Shown: one piece after another, positions 25,706 to 38,700 of the stretch | Numbering within the stretch: position 1 is the stretch's first letter | How the letters are laid out: each line of letters opens with the position of its first letter | Source: Glandiceps talaboti | Lineage: Eukaryota; Hemichordata; Enteropneusta; Spengelidae | Length of the DNA: 42,500 nt | Assembly (NCBI RefSeq): GCF_964340395.1 | Contig: NC_135555.1 | Span: forward strand, 19,551,447 to 19,593,946 | Direction of reading: 5' to 3' | Notes under the pieces: generated by a model | Told to the model about the DNA's origin: nothing | The model's input: only the letters and a program-made list of their open reading frames with translations | Databases searched by the model: none | Position numbers and translations under genes: made by a program

Positions 25706-28700
25706 ATGGACAATGAAGAGTTGGTATTTAGTCGATATGAACGAGACTTGAATGAAGCATATCAAGTGTTACTTTACCGACTTGAGAATAATACACTCTC
25801 TGACAAAGGTATGTTGTTTTAAAACATAAAATCACTCATTCCATTGTAGAATATTGACTTGATGACAAGTTTGTTATTTGCAGAGATTTTCAATCCAGTA
25901 GTCTAGGATTTGAATGAAATATAGTGAAACTGCTTTTTACCAAAGATGAACTCATTAAAGTGGTAATATGGAGGAGGATTGGATATCTAGTTTGGATTTA
26001 TAATTCTAACACAATTTTATCATGGTATCTTACTTGAGAAATCAACATGAATTATTATTGACCACATCTGCAAATTATTAATAAATGTGTGATATGTTTG
26101 TTATTGAACATACAATAGCAAAACTTTTACACAATTTTGGGGCTTTTTGCTACGGTATTGAGTTTCAAACACTTGTGCAGTAGCTCTAAAAATATGAAAT
26201 TTTTATCAAAAATTTATATCTCGAAAACTACTTTGTGAGTGGGGGCTAACGTTTTATGAGGATGTTTCTAGAGGAGTTATTCTTCTGATATTGTTCGAGA
26301 TATAGTCACAAATGGCCCTAGCAACCATGACTACACCCTTAGCAATGACTATATGTCTACACATTTTGCAAAGATAGCAATATAGTTGGGTTTGCAAGTG
26401 ACTACACATTCCAAAATATGTATACTATATGCCTAGTAACGAGATCACTCCTCAAGCAACTGTAAATGTGGATGTGTATTTTATGCTTAGCAACAAGGCC
26501 ATACACATAGTAACAGTAAAATAATTGTGCATATTGCGAAGATAACATAGATTAATGCACAAGTGAATAAACATTCAAAAGTAAACATATATGTATACCT
26601 ACTGTCCTAGAAACAAGACCACACACATAGCAACTGATGGTGTATATGGCAAAACTAACAATAGGACGAGTTAGGCAAGATGATAAATATTTAATGAAAT
26701 GACATGTAGTCATCCAGCAACTCAAAAACTGTTCATGCATATCAACACTAAAGTGATGGTGCATAGTGCTTAGGTAGGAACAAGGATGAATTGGAATGTG
26801 AATTAATGTTGTTAAAAAACAATTATCACAAACTTGACAGTTGTGCTACAGAGCCATTGATACTATTTTTCAGTGAAGGTTTATGTAGAGATCTTTACTT
26901 CAATACACAAATGGTTCACAACATTAAGGGTAAATTAAAAAAAAAATGGTTGTTAAGTAGCCAAAAAAAGATAATTGTTTCTGCAAACCATGCACACTAT
27001 TTAAATACCCTTGTGTCAGTCAGTTTTTTCATGTTTAGCCAGCCCATACAGTCTGCAGATCCATGGGGAAACACAAAAATAACCCTCCCTAATACAGTGA
27101 AGGCAACTGCAGAGAAAATCATGAACAAGGAAATGACACTTGCCCCACACACACGCTCATGCTAAAGTACTAAATAAAAAGACCAGTAACTTAACTGCCA
27201 TAAATAGTAGACTGAGTGACGTGTTTGTCGAGAATTTAAAAAAAAATCATGTCATCATACCATTTTAGACAAACTGTCCTGACCAGAAACAATTCTTTCT
27301 CGTCTTTTTTTTCGCCTAAGCATGCATAATTCTTATATATTTTGGTCAGTCTGTCGTTTCCACTAATCACCAGGAATCTTCTTGACACATAAGAGAAATA
27401 CAGTGCATTATGGTGTTGTTTAGTCAATATCCCTGAGTAAGACTTACACAGCACAATACCACATCATTTAGTATCTGCTATCCATGTGATGTCATGTGTG
27501 TGTCTACCAGGGTATTGTTCACATCTGTTATGAGGTTGTCTGAATCATGGTTGTTTGTTACACTTTTGCATTCATATATATCACATTTATGGATGAGATT
27601 AGGTAGTGACATATACTATGTTCAGACTACAAACAGGACTTTCACTCTGAGGCATCACAAAGTACTAAAACTAATATGCTGGATTTGGGAGTCCAGTCAC
27701 ACTGGATTTTTGTACCTGACACTGATCATATACCAAAGCCATCCATTTTAATATTAGCATAGCCTTCATTTATTCGAATCATTTAGCAGCAACCCTGTAC
27801 TTTAACCCTGGAACCCTCCTTATCTAGGAAACTATACACTTACATAATCAAATGGAATTGTGTGTCAGACACAAAAGATAAGTCGACTCTAAACTCATAT
27901 TGTACCTGACCCTATTCAGAGTGGACATTTACTGTTCATATTTACTTTTTTTTAGGTTCGGTTAGAGTAGAGTCAACTCAGAGTCGACTAAACTGGCTAA
28001 ATGAGGACCCCTAATATACAAAAAATGTAGTCTGCAGATGATCACTGTCTTTTCAACAATTCATGATAATATTAAAATGTTGATTTACATATGTGATCAG
28101 TGAGTCACTTCACTAACATCTTTATTCCTTGTGTCAACAGATAAATTCATGGTAATAGATTGCCTTTGTCAACATGGACTTGTTACATTGGATGAAGTCA
28201 TGGTTGAAGAAGACACTGAGGAGCATTGTATAGAGTATAGTACAAGAAGTGACTGTGATGTGTTAGTGATTAATGAGAACCAAAATTCTCCACAAACTAC
28301 AATTGCATGTGAAAGTAGTGATAATATTAGCAATAAACAGACCCTACCAGACTCTGAGGAGCATTGTATAAACAATAGTGTTATAAGAAATGACAAAGGA
28401 ATACACACCAATGAAAGGTCATTTGTATGTGAAGAGTGTAGTAAAAGCTTTACTCAAAGTGGTCATCTGAAAAGGCACATGAGAATCCACACAAATGAAA
28501 GACCATTTGTATGTAAGGAGTGTGATAAAAGTTTTACTCAAAGTAGTGCTTTGAAAGTACACATGAGAATCCATACAAATGAAAGACCATTTGTATGTAA
28601 GGAGTGTAGTAAACGTTTTACTCACAGTGGTGATTTGAAAGTACACATGAGAATCCATACAAATGAAAGACCATTTGTATGTAAGAAGTGTGGTAAACGT

Positions 28701-29786
28701 TTTACTCAAAATAGTCGTCTGAAAGTACACATGAGAATCCATACAAATGAAAGACCATTTGTATGTAAGGAGTGTAGTAAACGTTTTACTCACAGTGGTG
28801 ATTTGAAAGTACACATGAGAATCCATACAAATGAAAGACCATTTGTATGTAAGGAGTGTGATAAAGGTTTTACTCAAAGTGGTGCTTTGAAAGTACACAT
28901 GAGAATCCATACAAATGAAAGACCATTTGTATGTAATAAGTGTGGTCAACGTTTTACTCAAAATGGTAATTTGAAACTACACATGAGATTCCACACAAAC
29001 GAAAGACCATTTGTATGTAAGGAGTGTGGTAAACGTTTTACTCAAAGTGGTGATTTGAAAGTACACATGAGAATCCATACAAATGAAAGACCATTTGTAT
29101 GTAAAGAGTGTGATAAAGGTTTTGTTCAGAGTGGTGATTTGACAGTACACATGAGAATCCATGCAAATGAAAGACCATTTGTATGTAAGGAGTGTGATAA
29201 ATGTTTTGTTCATAGTGGTAATTTGAAAGTACACATGAGACGCCATACAAATGAACGACCATTTGTATGTAAGGAGTGTGGTAAACGTTTTATTCACAGT
29301 GGTCATTTGAAAGTACACATGAGAATCCATACAAATGAAAGACCATTTGTATGTAAGGAGTGTGGTCAAACTTTTGCTCAAAGTAGTCCTCTGAAAAGCC
29401 ACATGAGAATCCATACAAATGAAAGACCATTTGTATGTAAGGAGTGTGATAAATGTTTTGTTCAGAGTGGTAATTTGAAAGTACACATGAGACGCCATAC
29501 AAATGAAAGACCATTTGTATGTAAGGAGTGTGGTAAACGTTTTATTCACAGTGGTGCTTTGAAAGTACACATGAGAATCCATACAAATGAAAGACCATTT
29601 GTATGTAAGGAGTGTGATAAATGCTTTGTTCAGAGTGGTAATTTGAAAGTACACATGAGACGCCATACAAATGAAAGACCATTTGTATGTAAGGAGTGTG
29701 GTAAACGTTTTATTCACAGTGGTGCTTTGAAAGTACACATGAGAATCCACACAAACGAAAGACCATGTGTACGTAAGGAGTGTTGA
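25706..29786 (+). CDS. Zinc-finger copy C: 16-finger C2H2 protein ending at the shared TGA (2 coding exons)
   Basis: Exons 25706-25808 and 28141-29786 join in phase 1 to 582 residues. The N-terminal 34 residues are identical to copy A. The acidic linker is the A/D type (VINENQNSPQ). Sixteen complete fingers start at residue 131. The last seven alternate two finger types, DKCFV(Q/H)[11 protein letters not shown] and GKRFIHSG(A/H)LKVH, showing array growth in 2- or 3-finger steps. The sequence then reads CVRKEC-TGA: the first zinc-ligand Cys of finger 17 is Arg, and TGA replaces the following Gly codon. The frame stays open after it to the native end. Expected to be a nuclear DNA-binding protein with a recognition surface different from copy B. 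Confidence 0.82.
26145..26695 (+). repeat. Old relic of the tandem-repeat element family (copy C intron)
   Basis: Counterpart of 19195-19745, with AGCAACCATGACTACACCC and diverged AGCAAC units. Confidence 0.55.
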
Positions 29787-30185
29787 CAAAGTTTTACTCA
29801 AAGTGGTATTTTGAAATTACACATAAGAATCCTTACAAATGAAAGACCATTTGTATGTAAGGAGTGTGGTCAAAGTTTTACTCAAAGTGGTGCTTTGAAA
29901 GGTCACATGAGAATCCACACAAATGAAAGACTGTTTGTATGTAAGGAGTGTGGTCAAAGTTTTGCTAAAAATAGTGCTTTGAAAGTACACATGAGAATCC
30001 ATACAAATGAAAGACTGTTTGTATGTAAAGAGTGTGATAAAAGTTTTGTTCGTAGTGATCATTTGAAAGTACACATGAGAATCCACACAAATGAAAGACC
30101 ATTTGTATGTAAGGAATGTGGTAAAGATTTTCACCAAGGAACTAATCTAAATGCTCACATGAGACTCCATACAGATGATAAATGA
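29787..30185 (+). pseudogene. In-frame finger coding beyond the TGA of copy C
   Basis: The reading frame is open from the codon after the TGA to the native stop at 30183-30185: a damaged finger (its second His is Leu, HIRIL), then four sound fingers and the GTNLNAHMRLHTDDK end. With read-through of one UGA this would extend the protein by 132 residues. Without it, this is untranslated remnant coding sequence. Confidence 0.75.
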
Positions 30186-30204
30186 TATTTGTATCATTAA
30201 GTAA

Positions 30205-30210
30205 AATAAA
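30205..30210 (+). terminator. Candidate polyadenylation signal, copy C
   Basis: AATAAA 20 bp past the native stop, and another at 30257-30262. Confidence 0.55.
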
Positions 30211-30516
30211 CATTTTAATGAAATTTCTAAGATGATATTTCACGAGAATTGATACAAATAAAAAAAAACCATTCATATGTAATACCCAGTTGGCCAGAGT
30301 TTGCTTTATCAGACGTCATGATTATATTGTTAAGGTTGTCCATATTTTTCATAATCTATGTACCCTATGAAATGATATCTAGGTGGATGTGAATACCTTG
30401 TAGGAAATGTGCATGAAACTATCTAGAGCCAGATTTTTTATTTAGATTATTCTAAAATGATAATTTTGTGATATTTTAGACCTAGCATGGTAAGGTATCT
30501 GCTAACAGAACATGAT

Positions 30517-30586
30517 TATATTATAAAATAATATAATATAATATAATATAATATAATATAATATAATATAATATAATATAATATAA
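30517..30586. repeat. (ATAAT)n tract, unit C
   Basis: Counterpart of the tracts in the other units, with one variant unit at its start. Confidence 0.92.
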
Positions 30587-30723
30587 AATCTGATAAATCT
30601 GTTATAGTTTGAAAATCTATTTCAGAAGGTAGAATTGAGATCAAGGAACATAAAAATACACAATATTGAAATGGAAAATTTAAATTTAGGTGTAAAACCC
30701 CAAAATTACGAGAAAACATCATG

Positions 30724-31000
30724 GGTCAAGTCAAGTATTTTACTTCTAAGTGACTGTCAGTCAGTGTCATAGTACATATATAAGCAACCCCTTGTAAAAC
30801 GATGGGTAGTTGACTGTCTCCGAACACACGCACAGGCCTCATGACTAGGATTGAACCTGCTCTTTGGAACATTTGTGGGGAGTGGCCCGAGTCTATTGAA
30901 CACTACCTTTTTTCATGAAGGCAAGTAATCGTTTTCTGGCATAAATCTACACAATAGTGGAAAGCTATTACAAGAATCAAAATAAGTTTCACCAAAAAAG
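30724..31000 (-). mobile_element. Minus-strand repeat fragment with TTGAC tail, unit C
   Basis: Homologous to 13825-14095 and starts at GTCAAGTCAAGTATTTTAC. A long open frame here is not intact, which argues against a conserved gene. Confidence 0.35.
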
Positions 31001-31880
31001 ATTTTATTCTTGGTTATAAGTTTAATGATAAGAACATGAAAACCTCCTGCTAAGCTATCTTATTTTTCTCTGTAAACACTTTAATTAGAGCTGCAGATTT
31101 AAAAGTCAGATTCCTAATTTCATCCATGTTTTCGCTTTAATTTATTTTTATTATATAAAGTATAGACAAGTACAAATTTACCATGTTAGGAAAATTACAT
31201 ACGTTTATGTACAAATGGGATCTATTTTACTGGATTTGTGTGACTGAGAGGTGTATCTTCTTTCTTTCTTTTTACTTTCTCTTGTATTTCATCTGTTGTA
31301 TGTTTTCCATTCTTTTCCGTAATAAAGTTTAAATTAGTTTCCAAAATACAACTTCATAAATTACAGTGTTGCGATTGCTCAATGTATAAATACCACAGGA
31401 TCCCGCATCCACTGACTCTTTCTGTGTACTGATTAGAACACTATTGTGATAACGATCAAAAGGAACTGTGTGGTTCATACCGTTATGAAGTATATGAACT
31501 ACAATTTTGAGTACAAGAATAACAACTCATCTTATGATAATTCAAATCACATACGGCATCTTACTTGTTTATCACTGAAAACACTGAACTCAGTATTGAA
31601 ATGCTTGTATTATTGTGTCTATTCATACATGTAGTACTTGAAATGATTTATTGTCTCATTCATGTAGCACCCCTTTTGCAAAATGCACTAAAGATACTAG
31701 ATTTGGAACAAAATTGGTGATAGTTTCTAGGTTTCATCATTATTTCAACTGCTTGTACAACATTAATCTTTTACTTTGCCCTTGGCTTTCCAACCGACTT
31801 GCAAGGGTAGATGATACACCTTTCGTAAATGCTATACCAAATCAAGTACTGTTGTCTTTGCTTGGTACTTGTAATTCCAA

Positions 31881-32068
31881 TCGGCTAATCGTTCCTTGTT
31901 AACGTTATTTTACCTCGGTATTTTTTACTTCAATTGACCTTCGTGATACATGTTTACGTTTTCGTAGAGGAGGCGGCCATCAAGACGAAAACATAAACTT
32001 GTATGACGAAGGTCAATCGAAACAAAAATACCGAGGTAAAATAACGTTAACAATGAACGATTAGCCGA
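31881..32068. repeat. Large inverted repeat, ~85-bp arms, 19-nt loop
   Basis: Left arm 31881-31965 (from TCGGCTAATCGTT to ACGTTTTCGT), loop 31966-31984 (AGAGGAGGCGGCCATCAAG), right arm 31985-32068. Pairing is near-complete with a few mismatches. Between B and C the left arm and loop are present but the right arm stops after 14 nt. A foldback transposon or a template-switch product would explain it. Confidence 0.9.
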
Positions 32069-32137
32069 CATGTACACTGGATTTTAATCAGATCATTGTA
32101 AATTCCAACATGCTTGCTATGATTCCGTATTGACTTG

Positions 32138-34380
32138 ACTTGACTTTTATTTTAATGAATCAAACTTATGTTAGCGTACCATTACCTTGTGTTTTGTGTA
32201 TCTATATTTAACTAGTACAGTGAATAAAATAACTAACCTATGTATTATATATGTAGGTATATGTATGGATGCCTGCCTGCCTGCCTGCGCATGCATGCAT
32301 GTCTGCTTGTATGTCAAGTACGGTTTATGTATGTATCCGGGATGTGTGTGTGTGTGCGTGCGTGTGTGTGTGTGTGTGTACGTACGTGCGTGCGTGCGAT
32401 CGATTCTTGGGGATGGGTCACGTTTTTCAAAATGGGAGAAGGGGAGGGACACATCTTTCTTTGACTCAAAAATTGTCTAATTTTTCATTTCTTGGGGAAT
32501 TTGGCTTCCCACTGCTGGCACACCAGTTAGGGTTACGGTTATTGTTAAGGTTAGTGTTAGAATTAGGTACTGTACAGGTACCGTAATATTATCAGACCGT
32601 GTCAATCGATGAAGTCGCTGCTGACAACCATGTAGTGTATTACTTGTCAGGTTAATTACAGATTAATAACATCTTGACAGTGAAAGGTTTGGGAAAGCTT
32701 GAGCAGGAAATATGTATATATCTTTAATATGGGGGTCCAAAAGTCAATTTTGAGACTATTCAGGCCCTTTCAGACAATAATTTACAAGCTTTACAAGACA
32801 GCACCAACATGTAAAAAGGAAAAATATTTTGAAATATTAAGTTTGATAGCATCTTGTGACAGTAAGAGGTAGGGGGAAGAGCTTGAGACTGGGATGTGTA
32901 CACCTCATGTAGTGGGGAGGGGTTCCTAGGGGGTCTCCCCTTAGAAGTCCTGGAGGTTTTTTTGTTCTGAAAAGTCAATTTTGAGACTATTCAGACCCTA
33001 ATCAGACAATAATTTCCAAGCTTTACAAGACAGCACCAACATGTAAAAAGCAACTACACAGGGTTGAAATACACTTTGATAGCAACTTGACAGTAAGAGG
33101 GTAAGAGCTTGAGACTGGGATATGTCCACCTCATGTGGGGGTCCAAGGGGTCTCCCTCTAGAAGCCCTGGAGGATTTTTACACTTAAAACCAATTTTAGG
33201 CTATTCAGACCCCTTCAAGCAATAACTCATCAATCCATGCTTTACAAGACAGCACCATCAAGTATCAGAAACTATTCTTTATAACTTACATAGGGTTGAA
33301 ATATGTTCTTAAACAGTTAAATAGCATCATTATATACATGTAGTAAAGGTCAGCACATCTACTGTTAGTGTCATTGGTAGGGGAGATTTGGAGTTTAAGG
33401 GAATTTTAGACTACCTTGGCAAACATTTCACATCTTTAAAAGACTATCATCTCAAGTTAGAATTGGGTGAACATATTTAAGAAAAGATTAATACCATTAT
33501 ATCAGTAAAAAGGTTGTTGGTGCATCTGATTGTTGGTAGAATGCATGAGTGACCTCTGGGGGTGAGGGAGTCCTTGGGGGTTTCCCCCTGGCAGATCTGC
33601 AGTTTTTTGCTTCTATTACGGCAATTTTTAGGTTATTCATAGCCTTTGAGGTAATATTTCCAAGCTTTGAATAGCTAACGTAAATGTAAGTTTTAAATGA
33701 GTTTCCCATGTCACGTAAAAATGGCCCAGTAACACTGGTATAGTGGCATTAATATTGCATGTATAGTAAAGACACTGGTATGTTAGAGAACTTTAGGTGG
33801 TCATACCTAGTGTATAATAGAAACTGGAATTTGATGAGATGTGGTGATTTGTAGTGTTAATAACATGTAGTGTCCAAAATAGAAAGTGTATTAATCCCTT
33901 CTGACAAGTTCATACTGATGAGTAGGGAAGATTTTAGATTAACTTCTTTTATAAATCTATGAGGATTACCATTACGAAACCTTCAAGTTCACTTTTGCCC
34001 CAAGTGAAGCACTGATTGTGAAACAGCCAAGCGTTTACAGGACATGTTCTGTAACTAGTGTGATAGCTAGGTAATAGTATATTTATTGTTATGCTTGAAC
34101 TAATAAGTAATATTAAAGAATTCATGTAAGAAACAGGGACATGAACAAATATTTACATGTACCACATTTCAGACAAGGCTATATACCATTGTAGAAAAGG
34201 GAATTTTTTCTTCCATCAAAATCCAAAACATAATGACCCCCCTATCCACAATTTTGAAAACAGCATGACCCCCCTACTGCCAATTTCAAAAACATGATGA
34301 CCCCCCCTCCCAATCCAACCCCCCCCCCCCCCCGCCACGCCCCCAGGCCGAAGAAACTGACTGGTCCCTAGCATCTCGCT
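32138..34380. repeat. C-D spacer block, duplicate of the A-B spacer
   Basis: Begins at TTGACTTGACTTGAC and matches 14665-17520. It lacks the A-B 780-bp insertion and has its own insertion of about 145 bp at about 34233-34380, C-rich (GACCCCCC repeats), similar in reverse orientation to 15700-15870. It holds GT-type microsatellites at about 32342-32395 and tandem units from about 32665 to 33690. No gene is recognised. Confidence 0.7.
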
Positions 34381-34401
34381 ACACATACATACATACATAC
34401 A

Positions 34402-34435
<34 letters not shown>

Positions 34436-34500
34436 CATACATACATACATACATACATACATACATACATACATACATACATACATACATACATACATGC
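34381..34500. repeat. (CATA)n microsatellite
   Basis: About 30 tetranucleotide units with one ATAT variant. The matching A-B position has only a few units (17520-17545). Confidence 0.96.
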
Positions 34501-34592
34501 ATACATGCAGATATACATTAACATTGTAATTCATATGGGTACTGATTTTTGGGTGCGGATTCAAAAAATATTATGATTGGATATATTGTACC

Positions 34593-34703
<111 letters not shown>

Positions 34704-35174
34704 TTTCACCCAGTGGTGATTGAATACTGTGTAGGGTGTATGATACATGTGTAATATGATTAAGTCATTATTACAAAACAGTTTCAAAAAATCTTGCAGT
34801 TGTGCACAGCTAGTGCATTCTATAGAGATTGTTCTCATGGAAGTCTTATTTTATTAATGGTTTTTTTCACATATCTATCATGAAAGTTACAATATATCAC
34901 TACATTCGGACAAAGACTTCCAATGAACAACGGATGAGGTAAACATTTCAATACACTGCATGCAGTGTTTCTCCTAAAATCATTCATGCCCGAACCAAAC
35001 ATTTTGCGGTGTGTTTTCTTTAGTGGCACTGTGATTTTAGAAGTGAAACTTCTTCACTGAATCTGAAAAAATATATCACTTTGAGCTAGTTATTAAAGTT
35101 TGAAAGGGGCGTACGGGTCTGAGGCAACGAATCATTTTTATACTGCTTTGATTAATTTATAGAACTGAACTGAG

Positions 35175-35321
35175 TGCGCATGTGCGATAACACTTGACCT
35201 AGCTTGTAAACATCGACCTTGGTGTCTCAGCTCAGTGCAGCTTCGTGACAATCCCAGTTAGTTGTTTGAGCGACTATCTCCCGGATCGTGGGTCCTTTCC
35301 TTCAATCACTCACTATATCAA
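35175..35321 (+). promoter_or_regulatory. Copy D promoter box and 5'UTR exon
   Basis: TGCGCATGTGCG at 35175-35186 and leader donor ATCAA|GTAAG at 35321/35322. The region is closest to copy B, in line with the shared spacer upstream. Confidence 0.5.
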
Positions 35322-35717
35322 GTAAGATAAACTCTAGGTAGGTACCTGACCCCGTAGAGTGATTTGACAGTGAAATATTCGGACAAAATTGACTAAATGA
35401 ACACTCGTGATCATGATCCGCCCGAGAGCACATTGCAATGCCCATACTATATCATGTATTGCAGTTAATAGCTACATTCTGAGCGTAACTACGGCGTCGC
35501 ACAAGTTTCTGTTTATGAGCCTATTCTGTTACCACATATAAAAACATGGTCTTGAAAATCTTGTTTGTGATACATACTATCATCTGAAAATCTTCAATGC
35601 TTGCATCATGGGTTCCATTTTTGCATGCTGTTCTTCAAACAGCGCCCACAGTGGGCAAAATATACAATTTTTTTTCTAAAACGGTGACTGAATTTGCATT
35701 TTCTTTCAGTTTCAGAA

Positions 35718-38700
35718 ATGGACAATGAAGAGTTGGTATTTAGTCTATATGAACGAGACTTGAATGAAGCATATCAAGTGTTACTTTACCGACTTGAGAA
35801 TAATACACTCTCTGACAAAGGTATGTTGTTTTAAAACATAACATATCATTCATTCCATTGTAGAATATTGATTTGATAACAAGTTTGTTATTTGCAGATT
35901 TTTAATCCAGTAGTCTAGGATTTGAATTAAATATAGTGAAACTGCTTTTTACCAAAGATGAACTCGTTAAGTGGTAATATGAAAGAGGATTAGATATCTA
36001 GTTTGGATTTATAATTCTAACACAATTTTATCATGGTATCTTACTTGCGAAATCAACATGAATTATTATAGCCCACGTCTGCAAATTATTAATAAATGTG
36101 CGATATGTTTGTTATTGAACATACAATAGCAAACCTTTTACACAATTTTGGGGCTTTTTGCTATAGTATTGGGTTCCAAACACTTGTGCAGTAGCTCTAC
36201 AAATATGAAATTTTATCAAAAATGTTTTATCTCGAAAACTACTTTGTGAGTGGGGACTAACGTTTTATGAGGATGTTTCTAGAGGAGTTATTCTGCTGAT
36301 ATTGTTCAAGATATAGTCACAAATGGCCATAGCAAACATGACTACACCCTCAGCAATGACTATATGTCTACACATTTTGCAAAGATAGCAATATAGTTGG
36401 GTTTGCAAGTGACTACACATTCAAAAATATGTATGCTATATGCCAAGTAATGAGATCACTCCTCAAGCAACTGTAAATGTGGATGTGTATTTTATGCTTA
36501 GCAACAAGGCCATGCACATAGCAACAGTAAAATAATTGTGCATATTGTGAAGATAACATAGATCAATGCACAAGTGAATAAACATTCAAAAGTAAACATA
36601 TATGTATACCTACTGTCCTAGCAACAAGACCACACACATAGCAACTAGTGGTGTATATGGCAAAACTACCAACAGGACGAGTTAGGCAAGTTGATAAATA
36701 TTTAATAAAATGACATGTAGTCAACTAGCAACTCAAAAAATGTTCATGCATATCAACACTATATACAACAAGGATGAATTGGAATGTGAATTAATACTGT
36801 TAAAACAATTATCACAAACTGGACAGTTGTGCTACAGAGCCATTGATACTATTTTTCAGTGAAGGTTTATGTAGAGATCTTTACTTCAATACACAAATGG
36901 TTCACAACATTAAGGGTAAATTAAAAAAGTGGTTGTTAAGTAGACAAAAAAAAGATAATTGTTTCTGCAAACCATGCACACTATTTAAATACCCTTGTGT
37001 CAGTCAGTTTTTTCATGTTTAGCCAGCCCATACAGTCTGCAGATCCATGGGGAAACACAAAAATAACTCTCCCTAATACAGTGAAGGCAACTGCAGAGAA
37101 AATCATGAACAAGGAAATGACACTTGCCCCACACACACGCTCATGCTAAAGTACTAAATAAAAACACCAGAAACTTAACTGCCATAAATAGTAGACTGAG
37201 TGACATGTTTGTTTAGAATTTAAAAAAAAAATCATGTCATCATTTTAGTCAAACTGTCCTGACCAGAAACAATTCTCTCTTCTTCTTTTTTCGCCTAAGC
37301 ATGCATAATTCTTATGTTTTTGGTCAGTCTGTTGTTTCGAATAATCACAAGGAATCTTCTTGACACATAAGAGAAATACAGTGCACTATGGTGTTGTTTA
37401 GTCAGTATTCCTGAGTAAGACTTACACAGCACAATACCACATCATTTAGTTTCTGCTATCCATGTGATGTCATGTGTGTGTGTCTAGCAGGGTATTGTTT
37501 ACATCTGTTATGAGGTTGTCTGAATCATGGTTGTTTGTTACACTTTTGCATTCATATATATCACATTTATGAATGAAATTGGCTAGTGACATATACTATG
37601 TTCAGACTACAAACAGGAGTTTCACTCTGAGGCATCACAAAGTACTAAAACTAATAAGCTGGATTTGGGAGTCCAGTCACACCGGACTTTTGTACCTGAC
37701 ACAGATCACATACCAAAGTCATCCAATTTAATATTAGCATAGCCTTCATTTAGTCCAATCATTTAGCAGCAACCCTGTACTTTAACCCTGGAACCTTCCT
37801 TATATAGGAAACTATACACTTAAATAATCAAATGGAATTGTGTGTCAGACACAAAAGATAAGTCGACTCTAAACTCGTATTGTACCTGACCTATTAAATC
37901 TAACCCTATTCAGAGTGGACATTTACTGTTCATATTTACTTTTTTTTAGTTTCGTTCGGTTAGAGTGGAGTCAACTCAGAGTCGACTAAACTGGCTAAAT
38001 GAGGACCCCTAATATAGTCTTCAGATGATCACTGTCTTTTCAACAATTCATGATAATATTAAAATGTTGATTTACATATGTGATCAGTGAGTCACTTCAC
38101 TAACATCTTTATTCCTTGTGTCAACAGATAAATTCATGGTAATAGATTGCCTTTGTCAACATGGTCTTGTTACATTGGATGAAGTCATGGTTGAAGAAGA
38201 CACTGAGGAGCATTGTATAGAGTATAGTACAAGAAGTGACTGTGATGTGTTAGTGATTAATGAGAACCAAAATTCTCCACAAACTACAATTGCATGTGAA
38301 AGTAGTGATAATATTAGCAATAAACAGACCCTACCAGACTCTGAGGAGCATTGTATAAACAATAGTGTTATAAGAAATGACAAAGGAATACACACCAATG
38401 AAAGGTCATTTGTATGTGAAGAGTGTAGTAAAAGCTTTACTCAAAGTGGTCATCTGAAAAGGCACATGAGAATCCATACAAATGAAAGACCATTTGTATG
38501 TAAGAAGTGTGGTCAGTGTTTTACCCAAAGTGGTGATTTGAAAGTACACATGAGAATCCATACAAATGAAAGACCATTTGTATGTAAGGAGTGTGATAAA
38601 GGTTTTACTCAAAGTGGTGCTTTGAAAGTACACATGAGAATCCACACAAATAAAAGACCATTTGTATGTAAGAAGTGTGATAAAGGTTTTACTCAAAGTG

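Noticed and set aside
26791-27165. 124-codon plus-strand open frame in the copy C intron
   Set aside because: The homologous stretches in A, B and D are broken by stops or frameshifts, and no domain is recognised; it looks like a chance opening in intron sequence.
28131-28140. GTG as start codon of the large finger frame
   Set aside because: GTGTCAACAG is the end of the intron (3' splice site). The ATG in the upstream 34-codon exon fits phase and conservation better.
29784-29786. TGA read as selenocysteine
   Set aside because: The codon replaces a Gly in a finger, not a redox Cys, and no SECIS-like element was recognised in the 3' region.
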